From: Glycine soja
Lineage: Eukaryota; Streptophyta; Magnoliopsida; Fabales; Fabaceae
NCBI RefSeq assembly: GCF_004193775.1
Contig: NC_041020.1
Location: 7,757,198 to 7,821,197, forward strand
Direction of reading: 5' to 3'
DNA: 64,000 nucleotides
The stretch's first letter is position 1. The number at the start of each line of letters is the position of its first letter. Position numbers and translations under genes: made by a program. Shown here piece by piece: positions 31,841 to 43,640 of this stretch. Below the pieces are notes generated by a model. It was not told the DNA's origin and made no database searches. It was given only the letters and a program-made list of their open reading frames with translations.

Positions 31841-33262
31841 CTTAGTTTTCTACAATGAAGCATGGATAACAAAAAAAAGAGCAATTTGAAACCTACAACG
31901 ACACAGTGAAGAAAATGGAAGAGTTAATAGGAAGAAGAAGAAAAAACAAAAATCAACTCACTGATTGAGATCGTAATGTAATGGCATGATTCCAAGAGTT
32001 GGATATCAATGAAGGTGAGATTTTTCTTGAAATTTCTTAAGGGAGAATCGCGAACTAGAGAAGCCAGAGATGGCCACTAGAGGGGATAACGAGTTCAGAG
32101 ATTTGGGAAAGAAGAAGAGGAACTAAACATGAAACCTAGTGGTATACACGCACTGTTTCATAATAATTATATAATTCGTGAAAATACAAAACATACTCAA
32201 CAAATACAAGAGAAAAAGATTATCCTTATTTAAGTATATTTTTGCATAAATAAGTAAAAGTAATGTCATCAGCAAAGCAATGACTAAAAGTGCCAGAAAA
32301 AACAAGCATGCATTGGATGAATTTAATAAATCCATGTCCAAGTTTTTATATTATGTTATAGTTGTAATGAAGTTTTTAAATTCATTGTTTCCCTTAAGTG
32401 GCATAGCAAGCTTTTGATATTCTGATATTCACCCTATCTTGTTGACAAGGAGACAAGTTTGCAGCACCAGAATCCTCAAGGACATCATCAGTCATGTCTA
32501 GACAATGATACGAGGTTATATTAATGATGGGAACTTGAGAATCTATATTTTTTTATCAATACTTTAGAATCATATGCTAAGCATCTTTTGTCATGGAGTA
32601 TACACTGTACAGTAAAAGTCTCATATGTGAACCTTACTTACTTGATCATTGTTTGAATTAGCAAAACTGCTAACAAATTTGTCTGAAAAACATTTCTATC
32701 TAATAAAATGGAGTTAACTTTTAATGTGCTTCTCCTTCTGGAAAGAAAAGAAAATTGCTCAGTGGAATGTGATCATCACAAAATCATCTATGTTTGTGTT
32801 GCCTTGTGACTCCAAAATTTGGTTTAAACAAGCTAGTTGTGTTATGCCATATTAGCTCATAATATTGTGCATTTGAAAAGGGAATAAGGTTACTTCGAAG
32901 TTGAAAATACAGAGTTTGTTTCTTGGTAGACAAATGCACTATGCGTTTTTGAAATTAAAGAGATGAGAAAATATATGATAATTAAGTCATTTAAGTGTTC
33001 TTACTTGAAATATGACACCTCTCCCTATTTTTTGTTATATAAATAAAATATTTAAAAAGAACATGATGCAGTTTTCTCATCGGTTAGTAAGGATTCATTG
33101 AGTGATGACATGTCAGACTAGTAGAGTATCACATCATCGATTAAGTGATAGTTTAGTCGAACAGATTAACAAATGCAATTTTTGTTACTCTATCTTTTCA
33201 AACTCGCGAGTTTAGTTTCCCTAATTTTTGATTCAGACATTCATCTCCCACTTAAAAAAAGA
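31841..33262. other. Type B flank, hydrophobic ORF and spacer
   Basis: 31841-32110 is the diverged FBX-type 5' flank. The minus-strand ORF 32123-32341 (72 codons, hydrophobic) repeats the one at 11838-12173. The rest is half-unit b spacer. A 132-bp segment present at 13002-13134 is missing, with AAAT at the junction (33171-33174). Confidence 0.5.
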
Positions 33263-33559
33263 TCATGATTTTAGTTTCCTCATTTTTTGATTGAGACATT
33301 TCGTCCTTCACTTTTAAAAACTTCATAATTTTAGTTCCTATGATCAATTTCAAACGCTAAATGACACATGTCAATTTGTTAGCCATGTGGTAGATTTTTT
33401 TGTAATTATTTAGTTGTTGATAAGCTTAATTTGAAAGAAAAAAAATTAAAAAGTACATACTTAACATTTGATTGATATTGGTTATGTGGAATAAACTTGC
33501 AAATTTTTTAAAAGAGAAACGAAATGTCTCAATTTAAAAATTAGAGAACTAAAATCATG
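33263..33559. repeat. Foldback element, type b
   Basis: Copy of 13226-13522, arms near both ends, about 50 bp each. Confidence 0.6.
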
Positions 33560-33886
33560 GATTTGAAAAAATAAGGAAACAAAATTATATTTTAGCCTAT
33601 TTTTTATGTTTCCAACATAATATTTTCCATAACAAAATTAAGATTCTACTACAAGAGAAAATTATGAGGATTTAAAGGAGATGAGAACAAAGTATGAGCC
33701 AGGAAAAGATAATGCAGCCAAAACCAAAGCAAACACACAATTAGCAATAGCCAATAGAACCATCCAGCAAAGTAAGGAACAACCCAAAATATCCACACAA
33801 TCTGTCATGTGCATACAATAAATGGTAAGATTCTGAAAACACTTACATAATTTAACATAAACTCATATAAGCAAACGTACGGTACC

Positions 33887-35044
33887 TTAATTTCCATATG
33901 GCAAAACCAAGCTTTGAATATAATCATGGGAGGACATTGGCACTTGGTTGTTGAAATCTTGAGTATAGACTATTCTATTATCTTTCTTATTATAGAGAAT
34001 AAATTTTGAAGATATATAATTTGCCAGCAACAGGACATCACCATTTTCAGAGATGCACAGAAGCTTCAGTATTACACAGGGCAGAGGGGCTTGAAGAAGC
34101 TCAAGAGTTACATTCAACAATTGAGTCCAAGAATTTTCAACTCCAAATTCCCTCATTAGCCAAACAACGAAATGGGTTCTCCGGTGAACATGAGAAAGAC
34201 ACAAGCAGCCCTTCAATACCCCAAGTTCAGGGCCACGGGGAACTTCAGAAAGACCATTCGGCATCAGCAAATATTTGAATGTCTCCTTGTTTAGATCATA
34301 TGAAAAAATTACTAATTGATCGACGGTGACAGTTTCCCATTCATAATCAAAACCCAACTTGCGAATTGCGAACCAGTTAACAGTGCCACTCACAGGTTGT
34401 CCACATTTTTCTCCCAAAATGGGGAATGCCGGACAAGTTAAAACCTTTCTCCAATGAGTGTCACCTAAGCTGTGAACTCTCACCTCCCGATTTTGTGACT
34501 TAATATTCGAAAGGACTAACACCACCTTGTAAGTGTCACTCCGATCATCATAACCAAACCCACACTTCACTTGATACCACCAAAGTTTATAATTGCATGA
34601 GCGAAGACATAAGTGTGGTGAATCTTCAGACATGATCCTTGTGGCCAGGTTACAAAACCAGACCCGGTATTCACTGAATTCACCTCTAGCAACCAAATTA
34701 ATCAAGCAAACCAACCCATTGCAGGAACCTATAAATAAGTATCTGTTGTCTAGCTGGTGGCAACCATTGTCAACAGTGGATGATGGGTTCTCAAGTAAAC
34801 TACATATAGAGCATGGGGCGATGCCTGGGAGATCCCTCATATCTTCAAACACAGTATTAATTTGACACCTTAATAGGACGTGGGTGTTTCTAGATGACCT
34901 TTCAAGGTTCAATTTGATAAAGTGTGCTTGGAAGATGAGGGAATTCCAAGTCCTAGAAACGCACCTGAAACGCATAAGAGATTTGACGGGAAGCCATGAC
35001 AAAATTTCTTCTATGAGGTCCTGAGGGAGCTGGGCCATTGCCAT
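33887..35044 (-). CDS. F-box protein with FBA-type C-terminal domain (FBX3)
   Basis: The best-preserved copy: 385 codons from the ATG at 35044, no intron, no lesion, C-terminus SLVLPYGN. The F-box is at about residues 4-45 (LPQDLIEEILSWLPVKSLMR). The FBA-like region covers about 95-370, with GSCNGLVCLINLV, CGFGYDDRSDTYKVVLVLS, VSGTVNWFAIRK and ENGDVLLLANY as family landmarks. Expected to act as an SCF substrate receptor in cytosol or nucleus; the target is unknown. The frame extends six codons further up to a TTG, which I reject because an in-frame TAG follows upstream and plants rarely start at TTG. Antisense 90-codon ORFs inside it are shadows. Confidence 0.9.
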   Translation of the reverse strand: MAMAQLPQDLIEEILSWLPVKSLMRFRCVSRTWNSLIFQAHFIKLNLERSSRNTHVLLRCQINTVFEDMRDLPGIAPCSICSLLENPSSTVDNGCHQLDNRYLFIGSCNGLVCLINLVARGEFSEYRVWFCNLATRIMSEDSPHLCLRSCNYKLWWYQVKCGFGYDDRSDTYKVVLVLSNIKSQNREVRVHSLGDTHWRKVLTCPAFPILGEKCGQPVSGTVNWFAIRKLGFDYEWETVTVDQLVIFSYDLNKETFKYLLMPNGLSEVPRGPELGVLKGCLCLSHVHRRTHFVVWLMREFGVENSWTQLLNVTLELLQAPLPCVILKLLCISENGDVLLLANYISSKFILYNKKDNRIVYTQDFNNQVPMSSHDYIQSLVLPYGN

Positions 35045-35830
35045 CTTAGTTGGGTCACCCAATGTTGTTATTTCAAAACCCTAGCCAGCAAGAAGAACAA
35101 TACACATACTTTTCAACAAGGACAAGTGAGGATTTTGGACAAGCATGGATAACAAAAAAATTAAACCCAAACCTAGAACACAAGAATGCAAAAAGGAAAA
35201 TTAACAATAAGAAGCAAAAAAACATAAATGAACTCACGGGATCAAGATTTGATCGTTTTATCTAGAGAAGCCAAACACTGCTTTGACGATGTCGATGACG
35301 GAAGGAAATCTGGTTCAGAGAGATTTGGGATTTGGGAAAGAAAAAGAATAATAGAGGAGCGTAATATTTTAATGACTAACATTAGCTTTCATTTGACTGC
35401 ACTAAGCATTCTAACGTTAGCATTGTCGTGGCAAAGGCTACAGTGGCAAACCATAACAAGTCTCCCATCGTGGAAAATTTAATATGAACCCTAGATTTTC
35501 TCAATTTTAAATTGATGGTTCAGAATTTTTTACTTTATTTCAGATTTATAACAAGGATTTAATAGAAGAATTTTGAAAATTTTAGTGACCAAATGCAATG
35601 AATTTATTTTTGAAGGACTAAATCCAATAGACAAAAGACAATGTTTGGAGGACTAAAATCACATTTAACCTTGTAATTATTAAGCTGAAAATTAATAAAC
35701 CTTTGAGATTAAAATATTAAAAATTCAAATTAAAATTTAATATATCATCAAATTTAAAAAAATTAACAAAAACAAACAAATCTATAAAGGTCTTAATTAT
35801 CATTTCCTAAAATATCTCAATTAATCCATC
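35045..35830 (-). promoter_or_regulatory. FBX3 5' flank
   Basis: Same flank as FBX1 but with about 110 bp missing near 35249-35253 (TTGAT at the junction), which removes much of the probable 5' UTR. A second deletion near 35540 removes the small-ORF block. Either could alter expression relative to FBX1. Confidence 0.5.
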
Positions 35831-36170
35831 ACCATCATGAATGTCATTGTCACCACCATAACCACTGTTGTAGTCAACACTATAATAATCGCCCCCATCA
35901 TTTCGATCATCAACCGTCACCACCACCATTGTCTACCGCCATCACCTTCGTCACCGTTGCTGTCACCACCACGACTACCAATGCAACCCCACCATGATTG
36001 TCGTTGCCACCACCATTATCATCAATTGTCACTACCATTGCTACTATGATCGTTGTCGTTGTCACTACCGACATCATCGATGATGACGATGATCATGGCG
36101 GTGGAGGTGGTCAATATAGCAATGATCATACCAGCAAAGGTGGTGACAATCATGGTGATGGTGATGGCTT
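35831..36170. repeat. CAC/ATC triplet-rich tract
   Basis: Imperfect CAC, ATC, GTC and GAT triplets, open in several frames on both strands. Parallel to 50710-51060 and 60130-60460. Low complexity; no gene. Confidence 0.7.
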
Positions 36171-36277
36171 AACGCTAATTTAAATATTTTAGGACATGAT
36201 TTGTTTGACGAATGGTTTAGAGATTTAATGGTTGTATTATTTTTAATTTTGATTTTTAAATATTTTAATCTCAACCA

Positions 36278-36280
<3 letters not shown>

Positions 36281-36358
<78 letters not shown>
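36281..36358. repeat. (AT)39 microsatellite
   Basis: 78 bp of perfect AT dinucleotides. The matching site in unit 3 (51167-51184) has only nine repeats. Confidence 0.95.
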
Positions 36359-36361
<3 letters not shown>

Positions 36362-36377
36362 ACTACCATACAAAATA

Positions 36378-36445
36378 ATTAACTTGGTTTAGTGGTTCTA
36401 CTTGTTACAAATAGCTATAGGGACCAGGGTTAGAATCAACCCTTG
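36378..36445 (+). repeat. tRNA-like sequence, possible SINE head
   Basis: A-box match TGGTTTAGTGG (36385-36395) and B-box-like GGTTAGAATCA (36428-36438), about 32 bp apart. No convincing acceptor stem. Copy at 51204-51270. Distinct from the one at 19031. Confidence 0.45.
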
Positions 36446-37144
36446 CAAGAAGTAAGGAAAGGAAGATAAGTCATGCAGTTAACCTAGTCTGACCATATGT
36501 GTCCCAATTTGGCCCGATCAATCAATGGTTAAACCAGTAACCTAGTTCGGTTGAACTAGTAAGCTAATTTAGTGAACCTAATTAAACCAAAATTAATTAT
36601 TTTAAAAAATGAAAAATTTAATGAAAATACAAAAAGAAAATATGATGCTCTCAAAAGTTCAATAAAAAACCTAAAATTTGTTTAGTGGTTCAACTTACAA
36701 CCAAATTATCATAATTAATTACTAAACTTATGAAAATTAATATATTTTTTATATCTTATGTTACTTATACTGATTTGTGTGGTTCAACTACTAATTCATT
36801 ATGTCGACTAGTGACCCATAAATCCAGGACCTCAACCCTATCAATGATTGATCTGTTTTTAAAACTTGGTTTGTACACTAATGTTGTATTTGGAATTTGG
36901 ATGGAGAATTTTAACATTCAAAGCAATTAAAATGCATGATATTTGAATTACTTACAATTGAATTTCTTTCATTTTTAAATATTTTGTTCCAACAAAGTAA
37001 TTTAAATTTCCTGTATTTCAATTTCCTTGTTTAAATAGAGTAGTTCAATTTCCATCAAATGAAAATTTTCACTTTCAAATATTTATTTAATTAAATGTTA
37101 AAATCTAATTTTAACTTCACCAAAAATAAAAACAACGACAAAAT

Positions 37145-37215
37145 GTTCACTATGAGGTCTTGAGGGAGTTGGGTTATTGCCATCTTAGTTAGCTCACTCA
37201 ATGTTGTTATTGCCA
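37145..37215 (-). pseudogene. F-box 5' stub
   Basis: Minus strand from the ATG at 37183 reads MAITQLPQDLIVNIL, against MAMAQLPQDLIEEIL in FBX3, and its upstream bases match the FBX leader. Homology stops after about 15 codons. Copy at 51972-52040. Confidence 0.7.
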
Positions 37216-37661
37216 CACCTCATTTTTTGTAAAATTAATCAAAAGGTTTTTTTTTTAATTACAATTGCGTTTTTATTTAAATAAAAATAAAGGTTTGAAT
37301 GAATAATAAATATAAGTTTTTAGAATAGTGAGTTTCAGAAAATAAGAGAGGGGTTTATTTATCTATTTATTATTTATTTAATAGGGAGAAAAGACTGTTT
37401 TTACAATTAATAAAATAAACAAGAAAAATAGGAATAATAATTAGGTCATTAGATTTCTCAGTATATAAAGATGCTTTTATCACTGAGAGCGGTTTTTTCA
37501 TTGTTAATTTAGACGTTTGATTGTTAGTTTGTATTGGTCCCCTTTTGATGGTATTTAGGGATTTAAGCAAATTGTTTTAACTACACATTTTAATTACTGT
37601 GACAATCCGTGCTTCTAAGAATTTCACAAAGTGCAATGACGTTGAGTTATGAAATTTCGAG

Positions 37662-37664
<3 letters not shown>

Positions 37665-37710
<46 letters not shown>
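37665..37710. repeat. AT microsatellite
   Basis: About 46 bp of AT repeats immediately before ACGAATTGAATTTGGTG, a site occupied by GT repeats at 20821 and 44662. Confidence 0.9.
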
Positions 37711-37711
<1 letters not shown>

Positions 37712-38188
37712 CGAATTGAATTTGGTGTTGTAGACCAAACTCTATATCTTGACCCCTTCACGTTAATCATATAGATAGATAAAGGAATATAACCATTGCC
37801 TTAATTATATAATAGGAAACCAAAATTCCACAAGTTTTGTTTTTTTTAAGTATCTAGCTTGTTTAGTTTTTTGAATGTTCATGTCATAGAGAATAGCTAG
37901 TTTCAAAACTTTAATCATTGTGAGGGAAGACGAGTTAAAATTATTTTGAGAATAATCGAGGAGTCGTGTGTTTTGTAAAGTTCATAGATAGAGGCTACGT
38001 TTTAAAATATTTTTTCGGTTGGACTTAAATCAGGAGGAAGGCCCTTATGTACTTTTTAGAGTCTAGGCCTTGGGGATAAATAAACTTTGTTTGAGTGTTC
38101 CTCTAAGCCTATGTTAATCCCATATGATTGGAGCATTCTTGCAAAAAAGTATGATATTAACTGGTCTATCTATGATTTCCCTTAGTAA

Positions 38189-38684
38189 AGACACATATAT
38201 GTAGGCCCTGTTATGTCTCTTCAAAACAACTTGAAGAAATGTGTCTTTTCAAAAATAATTTCTGAAACTTCTCTATTGGTAATCAATTACACAATTATAT
38301 TTTTGAAGAGTCTCATGTCTTTTCAAAGCTTTTCTGAAATCTCTTTGCCGGTAACCGATTATAGAATCTTGGTAATCAATTACACAGTTTAAAACTCAAA
38401 CGAAAAATTTCAAACTTTCAAAAAGTCATGCGCATTCTGTCTCTGTAATTGACCATAGAAGATTACCAGTTCAAAAATATTTTATTTTGAACGGATCAAT
38501 CTTTCATAAAAATATTTTAAAACAAACTTTGAGGCCAAAAACTTATAGCAATGAATATGAGATTCTTTTAAAAATTTGACAAAGGCCTTATCTTTTATTG
38601 ATCTTGTTTGTTTGACCTTTAATCAATCTGAGCTCATCAAGTGAATACTTTGAATTCATCAAAACCTGTATATATACTTTCACA
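38189..38684 (-). repeat. S2 truncated 3' LTR
   Basis: Starts TGTGAAAG at 38684. Carries TAATTGATTA and TAACCGATTA variants at about 38279, 38351 and 38374. Confidence 0.7.
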
Positions 38685-38700
38685 TTCTCCCCCTTTTTGA
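38685..38700 (-). other. Polypurine tract of S2
   Basis: TCAAAAAGGGGGAGAA on the minus strand, directly before the LTR start. Confidence 0.8.
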
Positions 38701-39158
38701 TGATGACAATCATATGTAGGGGAGGAGTAAAAAAAGAGTATCCATTAATTTGTGTGGTTTACTCCCCCTTAATTTTTCAGTGATTGCTTATTTGAAAAAA
38801 TTAAAGATTGGATATATAAAAAATATGTTCAGAATATATTTCTAAATAATTCCAACAAAAAATCCCCTTACCTCTTATCCATCTCTTCCCCTTTAGCATC
38901 ATCAAAAACAGAGTATAAGCAGAACAATACCATACTAAATAATACCGTGCATAACAAATACTATGGTAGTACCATACCATTCAGAGAATCGTTCAAACAG
39001 AATAATAGTAATTTGAAGGCAACGTAACATAAATTGAAAAGTACCAAGGTCTAAACAAATAACCAAAGCCAAGAAGTCTGAAATGCTAAGGAACATGGTA
39101 ACCTAATTAAAGAGAAACAAGTCATAGAGTTCTAAAGTTTATGATAATTAATGGAAAT

Positions 39159-40271
39159 CTAAGGACCAGCTGGAGGATCAAAGCAACGACGAATAAAGCT
39201 CATGTCATCCTCATGTCGCATGATGCGTCAATCCATTGAATCAAACCTTTCTCCGACAAAGGCATGAAGATCCCGAAGCTCACTAAGGACATCATTCAGT
39301 AACGAAGAGGATGAATCTCTTGGTGGTGGAGATGGAATGCATTCGTTCGGAGCATTAGTTGGGAGATCCTATTTACGAACCCATTGATCGTCTAGATCTT
39401 TCCTATACCCAAAGGATTCAACTGCAGTGACTCCAATGGCAAATGAACATTTAACCTTGACAGAAGGTTCATTAGGAAGAGGAATGCTGAAGTGCTGCAG
39501 AATCAGAGTAACTAGGTGGGGATAAGGGAGAGGTGCATTTACCCGTAATGCCTTATGCATATGGTAGCGAACAAGATGAGCCCAGTCAATTTGGTGGCCA
39601 ATTTGTAGGGCCTATAACATAATTAAATCTTTCTCAAAGGCTTGAGCAAGGTTTGCGGAATGAGGAAGCAACACTCGACATAGTATTTAATGCATGATAC
39701 AACATTCAAAGGTAAAGAAACCAGCAAGTAAACGACTAGTCATATAAGCATTTTCAACACAGACCATTTTTTGGGTATCATGACTGGAATAAATGGGTTT
39801 CCAATCATCAATTAAGGCTCCTTCAAAAGGGACACCCTGACTACTCAATTTTGTGAGAGAATAAAACAAAGATCGGTCAACAACAATGGGTATTTTGTGG
39901 ACTTTAGAAAATATGACTCCATCACGAATTTCCAAGTTATTATAAAAGACACAAACTAATTTTGAATAATAATGAAATTTCAGAGTCATAAAATCCACTA
40001 TATCAGAGTTTTGAAAAACTTGATAGCAGTCAAAGGTTTCTCCGTCAAAGATATCAAAATCAAGGAATATAGGATCAAGAAGGACACGATTGGAAAAGAA
40101 AGAGTAATACCTCTAACGTTGTTCATTGGAAGAAAATAGAGTAAGAGAGTGTGGTGAGGAAAGGGACGGATTAGGTGGTGCTGGAGAGTCATCGGAAGCA
40201 TTGTGGCGGTGTTGGCCTACAGTGGTAGTGGAGGAAGATGAGCCCTTTCTCTTCTTTGATGATTCTTCCAT
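39159..40271 (-). pseudogene. Env-like / plant transposon-domain ORF of S2
   Basis: ATG at 40271. TAG at 40113-40115 lies at the same codon (53) as in S1, and stops around 39690 and 39620 also match, so the ORF was dead before the units duplicated. The longest open piece (39687-39998) contains VENAYMTSRLLAGFFTFEC. Confidence 0.65.
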
Positions 40272-40488
40272 TTGAGGAATTTTCTAGAAATTTTGATCAG
40301 TGGGGTTTGTAAAGGATTGAAAAAGAGGAATTTTGCACTTTGTTTGATGGGATTTGGTGAAGAAATGAAGAAGTTATGAGGATTAGAAGACTAGAGAAGG
40401 TTTTGAGCCGTTGGGGAGAGAGAGAGAGAAGATGACGTTTTGTGCTTAGAGAGAGAGAAAAAAAATCTGTATTTATAGTCAGGGATGA

Positions 40489-40616
40489 CTGGTAATCAAT
40501 TATAGCTCTTTGAAATCGATTACAATCATGCTGAGTAACTGCTTAACTGCTTCTGGTAATCGATTACACCACCTTTGTTCTGTGGTAATCGATTACAGGT
40601 GTTGATAATCGATTAC
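40489..40616. repeat. Palindrome cluster in S2 pol-env spacer
   Basis: TAATCGATTA at about 40558, 40584 and 40605, plus a TAATCAATTA variant at 40491 and a half-site near 40515. Better preserved than in S1. Confidence 0.7.
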
Positions 40617-40672
40617 ATATCCTAAAACTTTTAAATATGCAAGAGAACAAAGATCATAGGAAATTAAATTGA

Positions 40673-42375
40673 TTAGGAGTCTAAGTCAGATTGGTCAATA
40701 AGTCCTTATTCTCTTCTAATAGTAAAGAAGCTTTCTTTTGGCAATGGTTTTATAAAGATATCAACCAATTGATTCTTTGTGTCAACAAACTCTAATACAC
40801 AATCCCCCTTTTGAACATGATCTCTAAGGAAGTGATGCCTTATTTCAATATGTTTTGTTCTAGAGTGCAGAATGGGATTTTTGGATAGGTTGCTTACACT
40901 CGTATTTTCACAACGGATAGCAATATGATCAAGCATTAAGCCATAATTAGAGAGTCGTTGTCTCACCCAAAGGATTTGTGCACAACAACTTCTAGTAGAA
41001 ATATATTTCACTTTTGCAGTGAATAAGACAACACTATTTTGCTTTTTGTTATGCCATGATACTAGTGCAGAACCAATAGAGTGGCAAGTCCCACTAGTGT
41101 TTTTTTTATCAGTTTTGCATCCAGCAAAATCAAAATCAGAGTATTCTACTAAGTTGTAAGAAGAATTCTTAGGATACCACAAGCCTAGATTTATAGTGCC
41201 TAATAAATATCTCATTATTCTTTTGACGGCACTAAGGTGAGATCCTTTGGTATTGGTTTGATATCTAGCACACATGAAAACACTGAACATAATATATGAT
41301 CTACTTGCTAATAAATAGAGAAGAGATCCGATCATACCTCTATATTTCTTGATATCTACTGATTGACCGGCTTCATCTTTATCCAAGTAGCAAGCTGTGC
41401 TCATTGGGGTGGCCATTGGTTTAGCATTTTCCATCCCAAACCTGCTAAGCAATTCTTTGTAATATTTTGCTTGACTAATAAATATTCCATATTTGGTTTG
41501 TTTTATTTGTAGTCCAAGAAAGAAATTCAACTCACCCATCATAGACATTTCAAATTCACTTTGCATATCTTTAGAGAATTCTATGCACAATGAATCATTA
41601 GTAGCACCAAAGATTATATCATCTAAATAAATTTGAACTAAGAGAATATCAAGCATTTTTCTTTTAATGAAAAGTATGATATCAACCTTTTCTCTAGTGA
41701 GCCCTTTTCTAAAATAAATTTGATCAATCGTTCATACCAAGCCCTAGGGGCTTGTTTTAAACCATATAGAGCCTTTTTCAATTTAAAAATATGATTGGGC
41801 AAATCTGAATTTTCAAATCCAGTAGGTTGATCAACATACACTTCTTCTCTAATAAATCCATTTAAAAATGCACTTTTAACATCCATTTGATAAAGTTTGA
41901 TACCCATTATTGATGCAAAGGCACGTAACATTCTAATGGCTTCCAATCTAGCTACTGGAGCATAAGTTTCTTCATAATCTATTCTTTCTTCTTGGTTACA
42001 TCCTTTAGCCACTAATCTAGCCTTATTTCTAATGATTATTCCATGTTCATCCAATTTCTTTCAAATTGATTTATTCTTCTTCCATAGAAAAAAATCCAAT
42101 GTTCATCAATTATGGCTTCATTTATGTTTTCAGGTTCAATTAAAGAGACAAAAGTCATGTTATTGCATGCATCTTTAAGAGAGTGTCGAGTTGTTACCCC
42201 TTTTGAGATGTCACCTATGATATTATCAAGAGGATGATACCTTGAAGTTCTCCACTCCCTTGGAAGATCCACGTTTATTTGATTTTATTTGGATTGAGAA
42301 TCTTTGCTATTTCCTTCTTCTTTGTTTTTGTGGACTTCTTCATGTAATTGATTATTTTGTTTTTCCATTCCAAAC
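40673..42375 (-). pseudogene. Ty1/copia RT-RNase H remnant of S2
   Basis: Collinear with S1, including the frame breaks near 41650 and 42045, YLDD in place of YVDD, and TAKVKY in place of the TAEAEY motif. A TAA after TIRRE (40703-40705) truncates the last ten codons; S3 shares it and S1 lacks it, grouping S2 with S3. Confidence 0.85.
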
Positions 42376-43328
42376 ACAACCTTTATTCATAGTATAATAC
42401 TAAATGTAAACGTCTTTTCTAGTGGGATAAGGGTGGTAATATGAGTTGAATTTGTTAGGTCAACCCACTTAATATATCAAAAAATAACAAAATGTATTAG
42501 GTTATTAAATTCATCAACCTGCCCTACGTAAATTGTTAACTCAGGGGGTTGGAGGCTTGACAACTAACCTTTGTAACCTGTTATGCCTAACCCACTCTAT
42601 TTTTTGGAAGTTTACTTTATCAACCAACAAACTCATCATTTCATAGCATGTCATAATATCTATTTGTTGGTCAACCCGAGCAGTTATCAAAGGGCTGCAT
42701 TTCTCTACACACTTTTGTTGGCAGGTCAACTTGTCGACATGATTGACCCACGTTGTCATTCCTATCATGAAAGATTTACCTCTTTGTTAGACTCAACCCT
42801 TGTTAGTAATTTTTATCTTTTTAAATTATTAGGAAATATTAATAGAGAAATATTCTATAAAGATATATTGATGAGTAATTAAAGTTATGAAATAATGCTA
42901 TAAAACATATTCTTATTGATTCTCGTATATATTAGATATAAAAAAGTATTGATTATTTGTCAAATTTTTACTGTTTTAATTACTTTAATTTTGTTTTTTT
43001 TTTCAAGTATTCTACTTTGAAGGAGCAATCCTTTTATAAGCTTAGTGAAACACTAAATATACACCTCTCTTCTAATGGAAATTCAAACATCAATTTGCCA
43101 CATAATGTAATAGGGTGGTAAAACAGGTTGAATTCATCAAACCAACCCACATAATCCACCAAAAAATGGCAGAGTATATTACGTGATTAAATTCATCATC
43201 CCACCTTGTATAAGTTGTCAACTTAAGGAGTTGGAGGCTAAAGAACTAACTTGCTCAGTGTTATCAAGACTATACCGATCATGATTCGGTCAGGGCACCA
43301 GGTTGATGGGTCAGTGGTTGAACTGAAG
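42376..43328. repeat. Spacer with diverged direct repeat, unit 2
   Basis: As 17971-18920. It ends abruptly at GAACTGAA, where about 340 bp including the tRNA-like sequence are missing and the small-ORF block follows directly. Confidence 0.5.
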
Positions 43329-43640
43329 GTAAAAATGAAGAAAAAATCCTTGGCGTTCATTTAACAGCGACTGTATCTAAAGGTGAAAAATTGGTTTCCA
43401 ACAATGGTAGACTTGCCATGGTCTCTCATCATTGCCTTCACCTTTACATTAGTAGCATTAGTATTCACTGCAAGGACAGGAAAAAAAATACAACTATATT
43501 CTTTCAAACAAGAAGTACATACGATGAAATTCATATGTGACCTCTGATGTTGGTGGAACTTATCATTGGAAAGAAACATCGGTAGGTGCATTGACTATAA
43601 TAAATTGAATTTCAGCCACATTGTCTATAATAGGCCGTCG
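43329..43640 (+). other. Conserved small-ORF block, copy 3 (5' truncated)
   Basis: Starts inside the block (GGTAAAAATGAAG), so the normal ORF start is absent. Confidence 0.4.

Larger units (their letters stand above)
36446..38188. other. Half-unit b spacer with F-box 5' stub
   Basis: AT-rich. 37145-37215 is a short F-box 5' stub (separate entry). 37461-37470 has TATATAAAG. 37665-37710 is an AT microsatellite standing where half-unit a has GT repeats. 37711-38188 is a diverged version of 32-590. No gene seen. Confidence 0.55.
38189..42375 (-). mobile_element. Sirevirus remnant S2
   Basis: Same parts as S1 with a longer 3' LTR fragment (38189-38684), PPT at 38685-38700, env-like region, palindrome spacer and RT-RNase H. 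The left end joins the spacer after CTTAGTAAAG. The right end lacks integrase and everything 5' of it, as in S1 and S3. Confidence 0.8.

Noticed and set aside
35837..36373. His-rich or Ile/Thr/Val-rich ORFs in triplet tracts and Tyr-Ile repeats in AT runs
   Set aside because: Low-complexity DNA read in any frame gives such proteins; both strands are open at once.
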